Below are positions 34,042 to 45,778 of a stretch of 64,000 bases of DNA, in pieces; position 1 is the stretch's first letter; every line of letters begins with the position of its first letter. The stretch is from positions 2,356,001-2,420,000 of the forward strand of contig NZ_CP098039.1 in assembly GCF_023650955.1 (NCBI RefSeq), written 5' to 3'. This DNA is from Thermosynechococcus sp. HN-54. GTDB taxonomy: Bacteria; Cyanobacteriota; Cyanobacteriia; Thermosynechococcales; Thermosynechococcaceae. A program made the position numbers and the translations under genes. The notes beneath the pieces were generated by a model, which did not search any database, had not been told where the DNA came from, and worked only from the letters and a program-made list of their open reading frames with translations.

Positions 34042-34383
34042 AAGGGATATCGTCTTGAAAAGATGTGCTTTGCCCAAAAAGGGCAGCAAGTGGATAAGAC
34101 CACGATTATCTACAACCGCCATGTCACCCTAACGGGGATTCCCCTTGAGGCCTATGACTATGGGGTAAACGGCAAGCCTGCCCCTGAGTGGGTGATGAAT
34201 CGCTATCAAGTCACTGTGGACAAAGACAGTCAAATTCGCAATGACCCCAACGACTGGTCAAATGGCCCGCGCTACATCATTGATTTGCTGAAGTGAGTGG
34301 TGCGGCTGAGCGTCGAAACGGCTCAGATTGTCAAACGGCTTCCAAAGTTCAAGCTCCTCAGCAAAAAGGCAACTGCCCCCTAA
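34042..34383 (+). pseudogene. C-terminal remnant of a restriction-type (type ISP-like) helicase
   Basis: The frame reads YRLEKMCFAQKGQQVDKTT, then LTGIPLEAYDYGVNGKPAPE and WVMNRYQVTVDKDSQIRND, a pattern I recognise from the C-terminal end of large predicted helicase/restriction proteins. An in-frame TGA at 34294-34296 breaks it, after which VVRLSVETAQIVKRLP continues in the same frame to TAA at 34381. The left border abuts the IS701 remnant at about 34038-34048, which probably removed or separated the rest. Confidence 0.6.
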
Positions 34384-34390
34384 TTAGCCC

Positions 34391-35266
34391 CTAGGCAAAC
34401 ACTGCCGTGCGATTGTCATACACCAGAATCCGATTTTGCAAATGCAGCCGCACCGCCCGTGCCAAGACCACCCGTTCTAAATCTTTGCCCTTACGAATCA
34501 AATCCGCCACTGTATCCCGATGGCTCACGTGCACAACTGCCTGCTCAATAATCGGCCCTTCGTCTAAATCCGCTGTGGCATAGTGAGCCGTAGCACCAAT
34601 GATTTTCACCCCCCGCTCATAGGCACGGTGGTAGGGATTGGCACCCGCAAAGGCAGGCAAAAAGGAATGGTGAATGTTGATCACTTGGGGAAAGGCCTCA
34701 ATAAATTCAGGACTAAGCACCTGCATATACTTGGCCAGTATCACCAGATCAATGTTGTAGTCCTTGAGCAGTTGCAGTTGCTTGGCTTCAGCAAGGGGCT
34801 TGGTCTCTGGCGTCACAGGGATATAGTGAAAGTCAATGCCAAACTGTTCAGCAATCGGGCGTAAATGCTCATGGTTACTGATGATCAGGGGAATTTCCGC
34901 AAAGAGATCTCCCGCCCGCTGCCGCAGCAGCAAATCCCACAGGCAATGATCTTGGCGGCTCACCCAAATGGCCAAGCGATAGGGAATATCTGATGCCCGC
35001 AGTTGCCAGCGCACCCCCTCCCAACTGGCAAAGACTTTTTCCTGATGCGCATAGTTAATAAATGTGGCGGCAATCTGATTGCGAGGAATCTCAAAGCCAT
35101 CCAGTTCCCACTCTAGGCGAGAGAGAAAAATGCCCGCGACGGCATCGGTGTGGTGGTCGGCATGGACAATGTTTCCGTTGTAGCGATAGACAAACTGCGC
35201 CAACTTAGCCACTAACCCCCGCTGATCGGGACAGGAAATGCAGAGGGTCATGGTGAGCATGGGCAT
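34391..35266 (-). CDS. purU: Formyltetrahydrofolate deformylase
   Basis: Hydrolyses 10-formyl-THF to formate and THF, balancing the one-carbon pool. An N-terminal ACT domain (CISCPDQRGLVAKLAQFV) is followed by a formyltransferase domain with NIHHSFLPAF, GANPYHRAYERGVKIIGATA and DLDEGPIIEQ, which carry the Asn-His-Asp catalytic set. The start is one of three clustered ATGs (35266, 35260, 35251); 35266 gives 291 residues. A longer frame to 35341 would run into uvrA. Confidence 0.93.
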   Translation of the reverse strand: MPMLTMTLCISCPDQRGLVAKLAQFVYRYNGNIVHADHHTDAVAGIFLSRLEWELDGFEIPRNQIAATFINYAHQEKVFASWEGVRWQLRASDIPYRLAIWVSRQDHCLWDLLLRQRAGDLFAEIPLIISNHEHLRPIAEQFGIDFHYIPVTPETKPLAEAKQLQLLKDYNIDLVILAKYMQVLSPEFIEAFPQVINIHHSFLPAFAGANPYHRAYERGVKIIGATAHYATADLDEGPIIEQAVVHVSHRDTVADLIRKGKDLERVVLARAVRLHLQNRILVYDNRTAVFA

Positions 35267-35300
35267 AGGCACAAAGCAACGCAGAGCAACCTGTATTCTA

Positions 35301-38162
35301 CTACTGCGGATGGCTAGCGGCGCGATTGAACACCTTGGCAAGGTACTGCCCTGTGTAGGATTGGGGCATCAGTGCCACCGCTTCAGGAGTACCGACAGCA
35401 ACCACTTCTCCCCCGCGATCGCCCCCCTCTGGTCCAAGGTCAATAATCCAATCGGCACAGCGAATCACATCCAAATTGTGCTCAATCACCAGAATCGAGT
35501 TGCCTTTGTCCACGAGGCGCTGCAATACATCGAGGAGTTTATGCACATCGTAAAAGGACAGACCCGTGGTGGGTTCATCAATCAGATAGAGGGTTTTGCC
35601 CGTGGCACGCCGCGACAGTTCAGCCGCCAATTTGAGGCGTTGGGCTTCGCCCCCAGAGAGGGTGGGGGCAGTTTGCCCCAGTTTCAGATAGCCCAAGCCC
35701 ACATCTACCAACGTTTGCAGCTTGCTCACCGCCTTGGGGATATTTTCAAAAAAGGCCAGTGCCGTCTCGGCGGTCATATCCAAAACATCGGCGATCGAGC
35801 AGCCCTTGTACTTTACTTGCAGCGTATCGCGGTTGTAGCGTGCCCCCTTGCAGACCTCACACTGCACATAGACATCGGGCAAAAAGTTCATCTCAATCAC
35901 ATTCACCCCTTGGCCACCGCAGGCTTCACAGCGTCCGCCCTTGATATTGAAGGAAAACTGCCCTGGCTTATAGCCCCGTGCCTTGGCCTCAACGGTTTGG
36001 CTAAAGACCTCACGGATGACATCAAAAACGCCAATGTAGGTGGCAGGGTTCGAGCGGGGCGTCCGGCCAATGGGGGACTGGTCAATGACAATTACTTTGT
36101 CAATGGCGTCTAAGCCTTCGATCTGACCGAGTTCCTTGGGCAGTGGTACATTGTGACCGAGATGGTGCTGCAGGGCAGGATAGAGGACTTCGTGCATGAG
36201 GGTTGACTTGCCTGACCCCGATACCCCCGTTAGACACACCAGCTTGCCAAGGGGAATTTCTACGGTGATGTCCTTGAGGTTGTTGCGAGACACCTTTTTG
36301 AGAATCAGGGATTGGCCATTTCCCGGCCGGCGATCGCTGGGGGTTTCAATGCGCTTGCGCCCCGACAAATAAGCCCCCGTTAGCGAGTCGGGATGGTTGA
36401 GGATCGCCTCTAGGCTGCCTTGAGCCACAATCTGGCCGCCGTGGATTCCCGCTCCTGGGCCAATATCGACAATGTGATCGGCAGCGCGGATCGTGTCTTC
36501 ATCGTGCTCCACCACAATTAGGGTGTTCCCCAAGTCCCGCAGGTGAAACAGCGTTTGCAGCAGGCGATCGTTATCCCGTTGATGCAGGCCAATACTGGGT
36601 TCATCGAGGACATAGAGCACCCCCGTTAGACCAGAGCCAATTTGAGTCGCCAAGCGAATGCGTTGGGCTTCGCCTCCAGAAAGAGTTGCCGCACTGCGAT
36701 CCAGCGTCAGGTAATCTAGCCCCACATCCATGAGAAACTGTAACCGTGCTGTCACTTCCCGCAAGGCCAGTTCGGCAATCTGCTGTTGGCGGGAACTCAG
36801 TTGCAGGGATTGAATCCGTGCCAAACACTCACGAATCGAGACACTGGTGAGATCCGTAAGGCGGTATTGCCCCAAGCGCACAGCCAAAGCAGCCGGTTTA
36901 AGGCGTTGCCCCTGACAGGCAGGGCAGGTTTGATTGACTTGGTACTCTTCCAGTTTTTGTTTGTAGGCATCGGAGGTGGCCTCGCGGTACTGCCGCTCGA
37001 GAATTGGAATCACTCCTTGAAATTGGCGGTAGTAATCCCGTTTGCGGTAGCGAGAATCAGCGGGGATAAGAATTGGTGTGTCGGTGCCGTAGAGAATTAC
37101 CTCCCGCTGCAACTCCGTTAGGCGGTACCACGGTGTATTGATGTCAAAGCCAAAGGCCTCAGCAATGCCACAGAGGAGAGCCAAGTAGTAGTCGTGCTCT
37201 TTCTCCGCCCAGGGCGCGATCGCCAGATAGACGGGTAGTTCAGGATTGGGGACAATCAACTCTGGGCTAAATTTGCGCAAATAGCCCAAGCCATGACACT
37301 CTGGACAGGCACCATAGGGGGAGTTAAAGGAAAAAAGCCGAGGAGATAGCTCATCCATTACCGCCCCATGCTCAGGACAAGCAAAGTTCTCCGAAAACAG
37401 CAGGGGTTGCTCCAATTCCCCAGACTCACGGGGTACCACACTGACCATTACTGTGCCCTTGGCATGGTGCAACGCAGTTCGCAGTGAATCGGCTAAGCGT
37501 TCTTCAATGCCGGCTTTGAGCACAAGGCGATCCACAACAATTTCAATCGTGTGGACATGGTTTTTATCTAGTTCGATAGCATCACTGAGTTCCCGTACCT
37601 CGCCATTAATACGAACCCGCACAAAACCTTCACTGGCGAGACTTGACAGCAGTTTCTTATGCGTCCCCTTTTTCCCCTTGACAATGGGAGCAAGGACTTG
37701 AAAGCGCGTCTGAGGCGGCAACTGCATCACCTGATCCACCATTTCATCAATGGTTTGGGGGCGAATCGAGCGATCGCAGTGAGGGCAATGGGGTTCACCG
37801 GCTCGGCCATAGAGCAGCCGCAGATAGTCATAGATTTCTGTGACCGTGCCTACCGTTGAACGGGGATTGTGGGAGGTGGACTTCTGATCAATGGAAATCG
37901 CTGGACTCAGCCCCTCAATGGCATCCACATCGGGCTTATCCAACTGACCAAGGAATTGCCGCGCATAGGCACTCAGGGACTCCACATAGCGGCGTTGGCC
38001 TTCAGCAAAAATTGTGTCAAAGGCAAGCGAGGATTTGCCTGAACCGGAGACCCCCGTCATCACAATCAGGCGATCGCGGGGCAGATCGAGGTCAATGTTT
38101 TTCAGATTATGCTGCCGTGCACCCCGAACCCGAATTTCACCCGTAGGCACTGGATCGCCCAT
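35301..38162 (-). CDS. uvrA: Excinuclease ABC subunit UvrA
   Basis: DNA damage sensor of nucleotide excision repair. 953 residues, full length. Two ABC ATPase halves with Walker A motifs [13 protein letters not shown] near residue 40 and [13 protein letters not shown] near 645. ABC signature LSGGEAQR appears twice. Zinc modules use [21 protein letters not shown] and CEACGGQGV...CEVCKGARY. purU begins 35 bp downstream of its stop. Confidence 0.98.
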   Translation of the reverse strand: MGDPVPTGEIRVRGARQHNLKNIDLDLPRDRLIVMTGVSGSGKSSLAFDTIFAEGQRRYVESLSAYARQFLGQLDKPDVDAIEGLSPAISIDQKSTSHNPRSTVGTVTEIYDYLRLLYGRAGEPHCPHCDRSIRPQTIDEMVDQVMQLPPQTRFQVLAPIVKGKKGTHKKLLSSLASEGFVRVRINGEVRELSDAIELDKNHVHTIEIVVDRLVLKAGIEERLADSLRTALHHAKGTVMVSVVPRESGELEQPLLFSENFACPEHGAVMDELSPRLFSFNSPYGACPECHGLGYLRKFSPELIVPNPELPVYLAIAPWAEKEHDYYLALLCGIAEAFGFDINTPWYRLTELQREVILYGTDTPILIPADSRYRKRDYYRQFQGVIPILERQYREATSDAYKQKLEEYQVNQTCPACQGQRLKPAALAVRLGQYRLTDLTSVSIRECLARIQSLQLSSRQQQIAELALREVTARLQFLMDVGLDYLTLDRSAATLSGGEAQRIRLATQIGSGLTGVLYVLDEPSIGLHQRDNDRLLQTLFHLRDLGNTLIVVEHDEDTIRAADHIVDIGPGAGIHGGQIVAQGSLEAILNHPDSLTGAYLSGRKRIETPSDRRPGNGQSLILKKVSRNNLKDITVEIPLGKLVCLTGVSGSGKSTLMHEVLYPALQHHLGHNVPLPKELGQIEGLDAIDKVIVIDQSPIGRTPRSNPATYIGVFDVIREVFSQTVEAKARGYKPGQFSFNIKGGRCEACGGQGVNVIEMNFLPDVYVQCEVCKGARYNRDTLQVKYKGCSIADVLDMTAETALAFFENIPKAVSKLQTLVDVGLGYLKLGQTAPTLSGGEAQRLKLAAELSRRATGKTLYLIDEPTTGLSFYDVHKLLDVLQRLVDKGNSILVIEHNLDVIRCADWIIDLGPEGGDRGGEVVAVGTPEAVALMPQSYTGQYLAKVFNRAASHPQ

Positions 38163-38243
38163 GCTGCAAACTGCGAATGTTAAAAAACGTTACGTTGAGG
38201 GCTATTATAGCAACGCTGCCAGACCCGTTTGGCGCCACGCAAT

Positions 38244-38270
38244 AAAAAAGCGGGGTGTGGTTTCCCCGCT
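38244..38270 (-). terminator. Rho-independent terminator of groES-groEL
   Basis: On the minus strand AGCGGGG (38270-38264) and CCCCGCT (38255-38249) form a 7-bp stem with an 8-nt loop, followed by TTTTTTATT. It lies about 67 bp after the groEL stop and before the uvrA start. Confidence 0.8.
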
Positions 38271-38336
38271 CTGAGTGTGACTTAGGTTACTTGTGGTGAA
38301 CCCAGTGAGTTTGAGGGATTCACCGATGAGTTGGGC

Positions 38337-39983
<1,647 letters not shown>

Positions 39984-40042
39984 CTACCTCAATCGTTCAA
40001 CAGTGATGAAAAATCGCACAGAGATGAAGGAGTGTCAGCGAC

Positions 40043-40354
40043 TTAGCCAACAATGGCCAAGATGTCTTTTTCTGAGAGGAGAACGTAGTCTTCACCCGCC
40101 AGTTTCACTTCGGTACCGGCATATTTGGAGTACAGCACTTTGTCCCCCACTTTCACATCCATGGGCTGACGCTTGCCGTCTTCAGTGAGTTTGCCGGGAC
40201 CGACGGCGGTCACTTCGCCCACTTGGGGTTTTTCACGGGCGTTGTCGGGCAGGAGGATGCCCCCTGCGGTACGTTCTTCACTTTCGCTGACTTTGACAAA
40301 AATGCGATCGCCCAAAGGCTTCACAGTTGAAACGCTTAGAGATATGGCTGCCAT
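40043..40354 (-). CDS. groS: Co-chaperonin GroES
   Basis: Heptameric lid of GroEL. 103 residues from [17 protein letters not shown]; an ATG 18 bp further up (40372) is less likely. The mobile loop region [16 protein letters not shown] and the roof segment [15 protein letters not shown] are typical, as is the end [14 protein letters not shown]. First gene of the groESL operon, behind CIRCE. Confidence 0.97.
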   Translation of the reverse strand: MAAISLSVSTVKPLGDRIFVKVSESEERTAGGILLPDNAREKPQVGEVTAVGPGKLTEDGKRQPMDVKVGDKVLYSKYAGTEVKLAGEDYVLLSEKDILAIVG

Positions 40355-40453
40355 AGCGTACTGTTCTCCCAATTGTAAGAGTATGGATTGATAGCACTCA
40401 CTGCACGGCTCATCGCGCAGTTTCTGAGGGGCAAGAGCATCACTTGCAATTGT

Positions 40454-40480
40454 TTAGCACTCTCACCCTTCGAGTGCTAA
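40454..40480. promoter_or_regulatory. CIRCE operator (HrcA binding site)
   Basis: TTAGCACTC, nine bases, then GAGTGCTAA: a perfect match to the CIRCE inverted repeat. It lies 100 bp upstream of the groES start and is expected to be bound by the heat-shock repressor HrcA, whose gene is not in this window. Confidence 0.97.
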
Positions 40481-40508
40481 TGTAGCGACAGACAGTTAGC
40501 GATCGCAA
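40479..40508 (-). promoter_or_regulatory. Candidate groESL promoter
   Basis: On the minus strand TTGCGA (40508-40503) and TACATT (40484-40479) are spaced by 18 bp and lie just upstream of CIRCE. Transcription would start inside the operator, which suits repression by HrcA. The hexamers match consensus only moderately. Confidence 0.5.
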
Positions 40509-40542
40509 CTCGTGTTGCAGTACGGTTTTCCGAACGGAACAG

Positions 40543-41352
40543 TTAGTTTTTTAACCCTGTGGTGGCAATCCCGCGAATCAATTGCCGTTGCCCAAACACA
40601 AACACCACCATCACCGGTACAGTGGCAATCACCGCCGCCGCCATCATCAACGGCCAATCATTGGTGAACTGCTCCTGAAAGTTGGCCAAGGACAGCTGCA
40701 CCGTGATCAGTTCTGGCTTAGTGGTAAAGACCAAGGGCTTAAAGAGATCATTCCACTCCCCAATGAAGGTGAAGATAAAGAGCGTGACCAAGGCCGGTCG
40801 GCTCAGGGGCAAGAGAATATGCCAGAGCACTTGCCAGCGATTTGCCCCATCCAAGAGAGCTGCCTCCTCAAGCGCAACAGGCAATGTGAGAAAAAACTGC
40901 CGCATCAAAAAGACGCCAAAGCCATTGGCCGCCGTCGGCAAGATCAAGGCGCCATAGGTATTGATCAGATGACCCGCCTTCAGAATCAAGAACACCGGGA
41001 TCACTAGGAGTTGAAACGGGATCACCAGCGTCGCCAGCATCAGCAGCAAAATTGTCTGCTGCCCCGGAAAGGAAAGCCGCGCCAACGCATAACCTGCCAA
41101 GGCGGAGGTCACCAACTGGAGCGCCGTCACCGCTAAGGCCACAACAGTTGAGTTCGCAAAAGCCAAGATAAAGTTTCCCTGCTGCCACGCTGCTTGGTAG
41201 CTTTGCCATGTCCAACCTTGGGGCGGCAGCAATTGAGTCGGTAAGGTTCCCGGTGGCCAGCCGGAGGTGCAGAGCACCACCAGGAGGGGGCTAAGAACCA
41301 GCAACGCCCCCAGTGTCAATAGGAGCGTTAAGCCTACCCTAGGAGCGACCAC
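40543..41352 (-). CDS. Carbohydrate ABC transporter permease (MalG/UgpE type)
   Basis: 269-residue inner-membrane subunit of a binding-protein-dependent sugar or glycerol-phosphate importer. About six transmembrane helices. The ATPase-contact EAA loop is [20 protein letters not shown] near residue 165. The start is GTG at 41352, inside the last codons of amt (14-bp overlap). No ATPase, partner permease or binding protein lies nearby, so it must work with subunits encoded elsewhere. The substrate is unknown. Confidence 0.88.
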   Translation of the reverse strand: MVAPRVGLTLLLTLGALLVLSPLLVVLCTSGWPPGTLPTQLLPPQGWTWQSYQAAWQQGNFILAFANSTVVALAVTALQLVTSALAGYALARLSFPGQQTILLLMLATLVIPFQLLVIPVFLILKAGHLINTYGALILPTAANGFGVFLMRQFFLTLPVALEEAALLDGANRWQVLWHILLPLSRPALVTLFIFTFIGEWNDLFKPLVFTTKPELITVQLSLANFQEQFTNDWPLMMAAAVIATVPVMVVFVFGQRQLIRGIATTGLKN

Positions 41353-42862
41353 TGCCGGACATCCGCTTTAGGAGATCCACAAATCCTTTGACTTCCTCAC
41401 GGAAGAGGAAGCCCGCATAGGCCTCCATACCATGCTCGCCAATATCCAATCCCTCGATTTCCTCTTCTGGCGAAACGCGGATGCCAATGGTGGCATTGAG
41501 GAGTAGCCACACTGCGGTACTAAAGGCAACGGTAAACCCGCCCACCGCCATCACCCCCACTAATTGGTGCCCCAACTGGGTAAAGTCACCACTCCAGAGC
41601 AATCCCTTGAGAGGCCCTGCCCCAGCTTCGTAAAAGCGCCCCGGTCCATCGGCAAAAAGACCCACAGCCAAAGTCCCCCAGATGCCATTGACCAAGTGTA
41701 CGGAAATGGCACCCACTGGATCATCAATTTTCAGGCGGTCAATTGTCACCACCGAAAAGACAATAATGATCCCGGCAATAATGCCGATTAACGTCGCACT
41801 CTCAATGGTGACAAAGGCACAGGGGGCTGTGATGGCCACTAGTCCCGCCAGAATCCCGTTGATGATCATCGAAAGGTCGGGCTTACCAAAGTAAAGCGTG
41901 GAAACCACTGTTGCGGTGACGCCCCCAAAAGCTGCCGCCATATTCGTGGTCACAACAATGTGGGCGATCGCCCCCGGATCTGCGGCCATCGTTGACCCCG
42001 GATTAAAGCCAAACCAACCCAGCCAGAGGATCAGACAACCCAAGGTGGCAATGGCAAAATTGTGCCCCGGAATCGCCATCACTGAGCCATCCGGTAAAAA
42101 ACGTCCCAGCCGCGGTCCCAAGAGGGCTGCTCCTATCAACGCTGCCCATCCACCTACGGAGTGCACGACTGTCGAACCGGCAAAATCCCACATGCCCAAC
42201 TTTTGCAGCCAACCGCCACCCCAGATCCAGTGGCCAGTGATTGGATAGGCGATGCCCACCAAGAGCAAACTGAAAATAAAGAAGGCATAGAACTTGATCC
42301 GCTCCGCCACAGCACCAGAAACAATGGTTGCGGATGTTCCGGCAAACACCAGTTGGAAAAAGAACTTGGCATAGAGAGGAACAGCTGCCCAACTCAGGGA
42401 GTCATACACGCCTTGATAGGCGTCACCTGTTGCCGGGCTATTATCAGCCCCTAGTAAAAAAAAGCCACTGCCGCCAACAATGCCGTTGCCATCGCCAAAC
42501 ATGAGAGCAAAACCAATTGCCCAGAAGGAAATCGTAGAGAGGGCAAAAACAATCAAGTTCTTTGAAAGCAGATTCACCGCATTCTTGGCACGACAAAATC
42601 CAGTCTCCAACATGCCAAAGCCGGCATTCATGAAAAACACCAACACGCCGGCAAAAATCACCCAGAGCGTATTGAGTGCCACCTGCACCTTTTCGGGAAC
42701 TTCTGGGGAGGCGGCGGTGTCTTGCCCCAATGCTGCCGTCGCACTCAGCAAGCCAATCATCAGCGCAAAGGTGAATAGCGTACGGCGAGTGGGCAGGTAG
42801 AGAATTCGAGTCAGAGGATGCTGAAGACGAAGCCCCCGTCGCAAGACAGAACGCAGTTTCAT
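41339..42862 (-). CDS. amt: Ammonium transporter (Amt family)
   Basis: 507-residue membrane protein that takes up ammonium. The N-terminal hydrophobic segment ending ATAALGQDT looks like a signal peptide, as in other cyanobacterial Amt proteins. Eleven transmembrane helices follow. Family signatures: [37 protein letters not shown] (first pore His) and the second pore His in [17 protein letters not shown] at 42862 is chosen; an ATG at 42964 adds a non-family stretch. An NtcA-type box is 140 bp upstream, as expected for a nitrogen-controlled gene. Confidence 0.96.
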   Translation of the reverse strand: MKLRSVLRRGLRLQHPLTRILYLPTRRTLFTFALMIGLLSATAALGQDTAASPEVPEKVQVALNTLWVIFAGVLVFFMNAGFGMLETGFCRAKNAVNLLSKNLIVFALSTISFWAIGFALMFGDGNGIVGGSGFFLLGADNSPATGDAYQGVYDSLSWAAVPLYAKFFFQLVFAGTSATIVSGAVAERIKFYAFFIFSLLLVGIAYPITGHWIWGGGWLQKLGMWDFAGSTVVHSVGGWAALIGAALLGPRLGRFLPDGSVMAIPGHNFAIATLGCLILWLGWFGFNPGSTMAADPGAIAHIVVTTNMAAAFGGVTATVVSTLYFGKPDLSMIINGILAGLVAITAPCAFVTIESATLIGIIAGIIIVFSVVTIDRLKIDDPVGAISVHLVNGIWGTLAVGLFADGPGRFYEAGAGPLKGLLWSGDFTQLGHQLVGVMAVGGFTVAFSTAVWLLLNATIGIRVSPEEEIEGLDIGEHGMEAYAGFLFREEVKGFVDLLKRMSGSGRS

Positions 42863-43001
42863 AGGTGCAGATGTCCAATCCACAAAGAAAACAGTTGAAA
42901 CTTGCGAAACCCTCGCCAAGATTTCCAAGAAAGTCTTAGGGCTGGGTTCCAAAGTCTGGCACAAATACGATCATCATCTCTGAAGCAGTCACTAGCTAAA
43001 T

Positions 43002-43015
43002 GTATTCCACAATAC
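43002..43015. promoter_or_regulatory. NtcA-type box between amt and the MORN gene
   Basis: GTA-N8-TAC palindrome (GTATTCCACAATAC), the core consensus of the nitrogen regulator NtcA. It is 140 bp upstream of amt and 93 bp upstream of the MORN gene. A TAN3T -10 box at the standard 22-bp distance was not clear on the amt strand. Confidence 0.55.
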
Positions 43016-43107
43016 AAAAATCTTGGGTCTCCGCCTCAATTCTGCATAGGAGCCAAGCTGTGCCAGTTAGAGAAGTTGCTATTGTCCACCCTTGTGGAGT
43101 GTCCAGT

Positions 43108-43740
43108 ATGACTCATCCGCATCACTCCAATCCTGCTGTTGTCCACCGCCGGGTGACCTATTCTTTGCTGGTTGGATTGGGACTTGTCATTTTAGAAGTG
43201 GCACCGGTTACTGCTCAAATTGCCGTCTATGAAGGGCGGCGGGTCACTGGGGACGTCACCATGACACTTCCCGACGGCAGCACCTACAAAGGGGAATTGC
43301 TGAATGGTCGCTTTAATGGCCAAGGGATTCTCACAATGGCCAACGGCAACCGCTACGAAGGGGAATTTCGCAATGGCCGCTACTACGGTCAGGGGGTGCT
43401 CACCTATGCTGATGGCGGACGCTACGAAGGGGGCTTTGTGGATGGCATCTTCAATGGCAAGGGCACTCTCCAACTGGCCAACGGTCAACGCTACGAGGGC
43501 ACGTTTCTCAATGGTCAATACCATGGGGAGGGGGTGCTCACCTTTCCCGACGGTACCCGCTATGAGGGGCAGTTTCTGGCGGGCAAGTATCATGGAACAG
43601 GAACACTCTCCTTTGGGGATGGCACGAGCTATGCTGGACAGTTTCGCAATGGCTTATTTGAAGGACAGGGGGTCTTTACGCTGCCGGATGGCTCCCGCAT
43701 TGTGGCCACATGGCGCAATGGTCGTCGCGAACCCCGCTAA
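43108..43740 (+). CDS. Exported MORN-repeat protein
   Basis: 210 residues. A signal peptide or N-terminal anchor (VTYSLLVGLGLVILEVAPVT) is followed by six full MORN units of 23 residues, for example YEGEFRNGRYYGQGVLTYAD, and a partial seventh. MORN beta-hairpins often bind lipids or proteins at membranes. The start MTHPHHSNPAV at 43108 is preferred; an in-frame ATG at 43000 would place the NtcA box inside the coding region. folC begins 18 bp downstream. Role unknown. Confidence 0.85.
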   Translation: MTHPHHSNPAVVHRRVTYSLLVGLGLVILEVAPVTAQIAVYEGRRVTGDVTMTLPDGSTYKGELLNGRFNGQGILTMANGNRYEGEFRNGRYYGQGVLTYADGGRYEGGFVDGIFNGKGTLQLANGQRYEGTFLNGQYHGEGVLTFPDGTRYEGQFLAGKYHGTGTLSFGDGTSYAGQFRNGLFEGQGVFTLPDGSRIVATWRNGRREPR

Positions 43741-43757
43741 TCCGCTTCAATCAGGCT

Positions 43758-45020
43758 GTGAGTGATCCGCTGACGGCGGCGCTAAGTCCCTATGCCCGCT
43801 TTGGGGTGCGCCTTGGGCTTGAACCCATTCAAGCGCTGCTGAGTGTTTTGGGATCTCCCCAGTTACAGGTGCCCTTGATCCACGTTGCGGGGACCAATGG
43901 CAAAGGCTCGGTGTGTGCCTACTTGGATAGTGTTTTGCGGGCGGCGGGCTATCGAACGGGGCGTTATACGTCGCCCCATCTGTTGAGTTGGTGTGAGCGC
44001 ATCTGTGTGCAGGGCGAACCCATTGCTCCTGAAACGTTCTTGGCGCTGATCCAGAAAATTGAGTCGGTCTTGCCACAGCTTGCCTATCCTCCCAGTCAGT
44101 TTGAGGTGGTGACGGCGGCAGCATGGCTGTATTTTGCCCAGCAGCAGGTGGAGGTGGCGGTAATCGAAGTGGGCTTAGGCGGACGCTTGGATGCCACGAA
44201 TGTGTGTCAGCCCCCTTTGGTGAGTGTGATTACCTCTATTGGTTGGGATCATTGGCAGCGGTTGGGCAATACCTTGGGGGCGATCGCGGGCGAAAAAGCG
44301 GGTATTCTCAAGCCGGGAGTGCCAGCCGTCATTGGCCCTGTTCCCGCGGAGGCAAAGGGAGTGATTGCCCAGCGTCTAGAAGCCTTGGCGTGCCCAGCGA
44401 TCTGGCCAGAACCGGCACAGTGGTCTGCTGATCGGTCTGGGTGGGCGACTTGGGGTGGCATCGAGTACCCCTTGCCTTTGGCGGGAGAGATGCAGTTAAC
44501 CAATTCAGCGATCGCGATCGCCACGCTACAACAGTTACAATCTCAAGGCTGGCAGATTTCCCGAGAAGCGATTCAACAGGGAATGGCACAAACCCGCTGG
44601 CCGGGACGACTGCAATGGTTACAGTGGCAAGGGCGCAAACTGCTCATTGATGGTGCCCACAATGCTCCTGCGGCCGCCTACCTACGGCAATACGTGGATC
44701 AACTGGGCTGGACAGAGGTGACTTGGGTAGTGGGGATGCTAGCCAATAAGGATCATGAAGGGATTCTCAAACATCTCCTGCGAGGGGGCGATCGCCTGTG
44801 GTTGGTGCCTGTACCGGATCACGCTAGCGCTGACTTAGAGGAATTGAAGGCACTTGCCTACACCTGTTGCCCTGAGTTAGGGGAATGCCGCTTTTTTAAG
44901 GATGTGACTGAGGCACTCGATAGGGCGGGCGATCGCTGTGTGGTCTGTGGCTCCCTTTACTTAATTGCTCGCGTTTTGGGGGCGATTGCAAGTAAAGATT
45001 CGCAAGCAACTAGACTGTAG
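43758..45020 (+). CDS. folC: Folylpolyglutamate synthase / dihydrofolate synthase
   Basis: Adds glutamate to folates. 420 residues of the Mur ligase fold, with P-loop HVAGTNGKGSVCAYL, the ATP/Mg segment VEVGLGGRLDATNV (seen as VIEVGLGGRLDATN), SVITSIGWDHWQRLG, KAGILKPG and DGAHNAPA. The start is GTG at 43758, just after the MORN stop; an earlier ATG at 43710 lies inside the MORN gene. Confidence 0.95.
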   Translation: MSDPLTAALSPYARFGVRLGLEPIQALLSVLGSPQLQVPLIHVAGTNGKGSVCAYLDSVLRAAGYRTGRYTSPHLLSWCERICVQGEPIAPETFLALIQKIESVLPQLAYPPSQFEVVTAAAWLYFAQQQVEVAVIEVGLGGRLDATNVCQPPLVSVITSIGWDHWQRLGNTLGAIAGEKAGILKPGVPAVIGPVPAEAKGVIAQRLEALACPAIWPEPAQWSADRSGWATWGGIEYPLPLAGEMQLTNSAIAIATLQQLQSQGWQISREAIQQGMAQTRWPGRLQWLQWQGRKLLIDGAHNAPAAAYLRQYVDQLGWTEVTWVVGMLANKDHEGILKHLLRGGDRLWLVPVPDHASADLEELKALAYTCCPELGECRFFKDVTEALDRAGDRCVVCGSLYLIARVLGAIASKDSQATRL

Positions 45021-45037
45021 AAAACTGGAGGTGCTCA

Positions 45038-45088
45038 GTGAGACAAGTCATCATCTATATGAACTACTCGGATAGCGAATTCCGCTAG
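45038..45088 (+). CDS. Possible 16-codon micro-ORF
   Basis: A strong Shine-Dalgarno GGAGGTG (45027-45033) precedes GTG at 45038, which opens VRQVIIYMNYSDSEFR and a TAG. The first seven residues look like the start of HicB-type antitoxins (MRQVIIY), so it may be a decayed antitoxin or a leader peptide. Evidence is thin. Confidence 0.2.
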   Translation: MRQVIIYMNYSDSEFR

Positions 45089-45125
45089 GTTGGTTAAGGA
45101 CAACCTTACAAAGAACTCATAATTT

Positions 45126-45728
45126 ATGTGGGACACTCGCTTTCAAGGAGACACTTATTTCTACGGCACGGAGCCAAACGACTTCCTCAAAGCCCATGCC
45201 CATGACTTTGTACCCCAAGGGCAAATTCTCTCCCTCGCTGAAGGAGAAGGCCGCAATGCCGTCTATCTTGCTCAACAGGGCTATGTCGTCACGGCTGTGG
45301 ATGCCTCCCAAGTGGGACTGGCCAAAGCCCAGCGCCTTGCTCAAGAACGGGGAGTTACCATTACTACCCATCACTGCAATCTGCGGGATTTTGACCTTGG
45401 TGAAAATGCTTGGGATGGGATTATTGCTATTTTTTGCCATCTGCCGCCAGAGCTGCGCACATTAGTCAACCAGCGCATTGTCAAAGCCCTCAAGCCCCAA
45501 GGCCTCTATCTGAGCGAAACCTACAGCAAGAAACAACTAGGGATGGGCACAGGGGGACCCCCCACCCTAGAACTGCTGCACGATTTAGAGGAAATGAAGA
45601 GAGAACTGACGGGTCTAGAGTGGCTCCACGCTATTGAAATCCAGCGGGACATCCATGAGGGTCAAGGCCATCGTGGGCGAGGCTGGGTGATCCAACTGAT
45701 TGGCCGCCAGTTCCCATCTTTCACCTAA
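45126..45728 (+). CDS. Class I SAM-dependent methyltransferase (TehB-like)
   Basis: 200-residue cytosolic methyltransferase. Motif I is ILSLAEGEGRNAVYLA, the acidic end of strand 2 is VTAVDAS, and motif post-I/IV is WDGIIAIFCHLP. A typical cyanobacterial start MWDTRFQ is preceded by only a weak ribosome site. The family includes tellurite- and thiol-methylating enzymes; no substrate can be assigned. Confidence 0.85.
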   Translation: MWDTRFQGDTYFYGTEPNDFLKAHAHDFVPQGQILSLAEGEGRNAVYLAQQGYVVTAVDASQVGLAKAQRLAQERGVTITTHHCNLRDFDLGENAWDGIIAIFCHLPPELRTLVNQRIVKALKPQGLYLSETYSKKQLGMGTGGPPTLELLHDLEEMKRELTGLEWLHAIEIQRDIHEGQGHRGRGWVIQLIGRQFPSFT

Positions 45729-45778
45729 TTGCAGCTGCAAGCGGAACGGTAAAATCAAGGTAATGTTGTCCTATTGCT

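Noticed and set aside
35238-36113. 291-codon plus-strand frame
   Set aside because: Antisense to purU/uvrA, which are certain.
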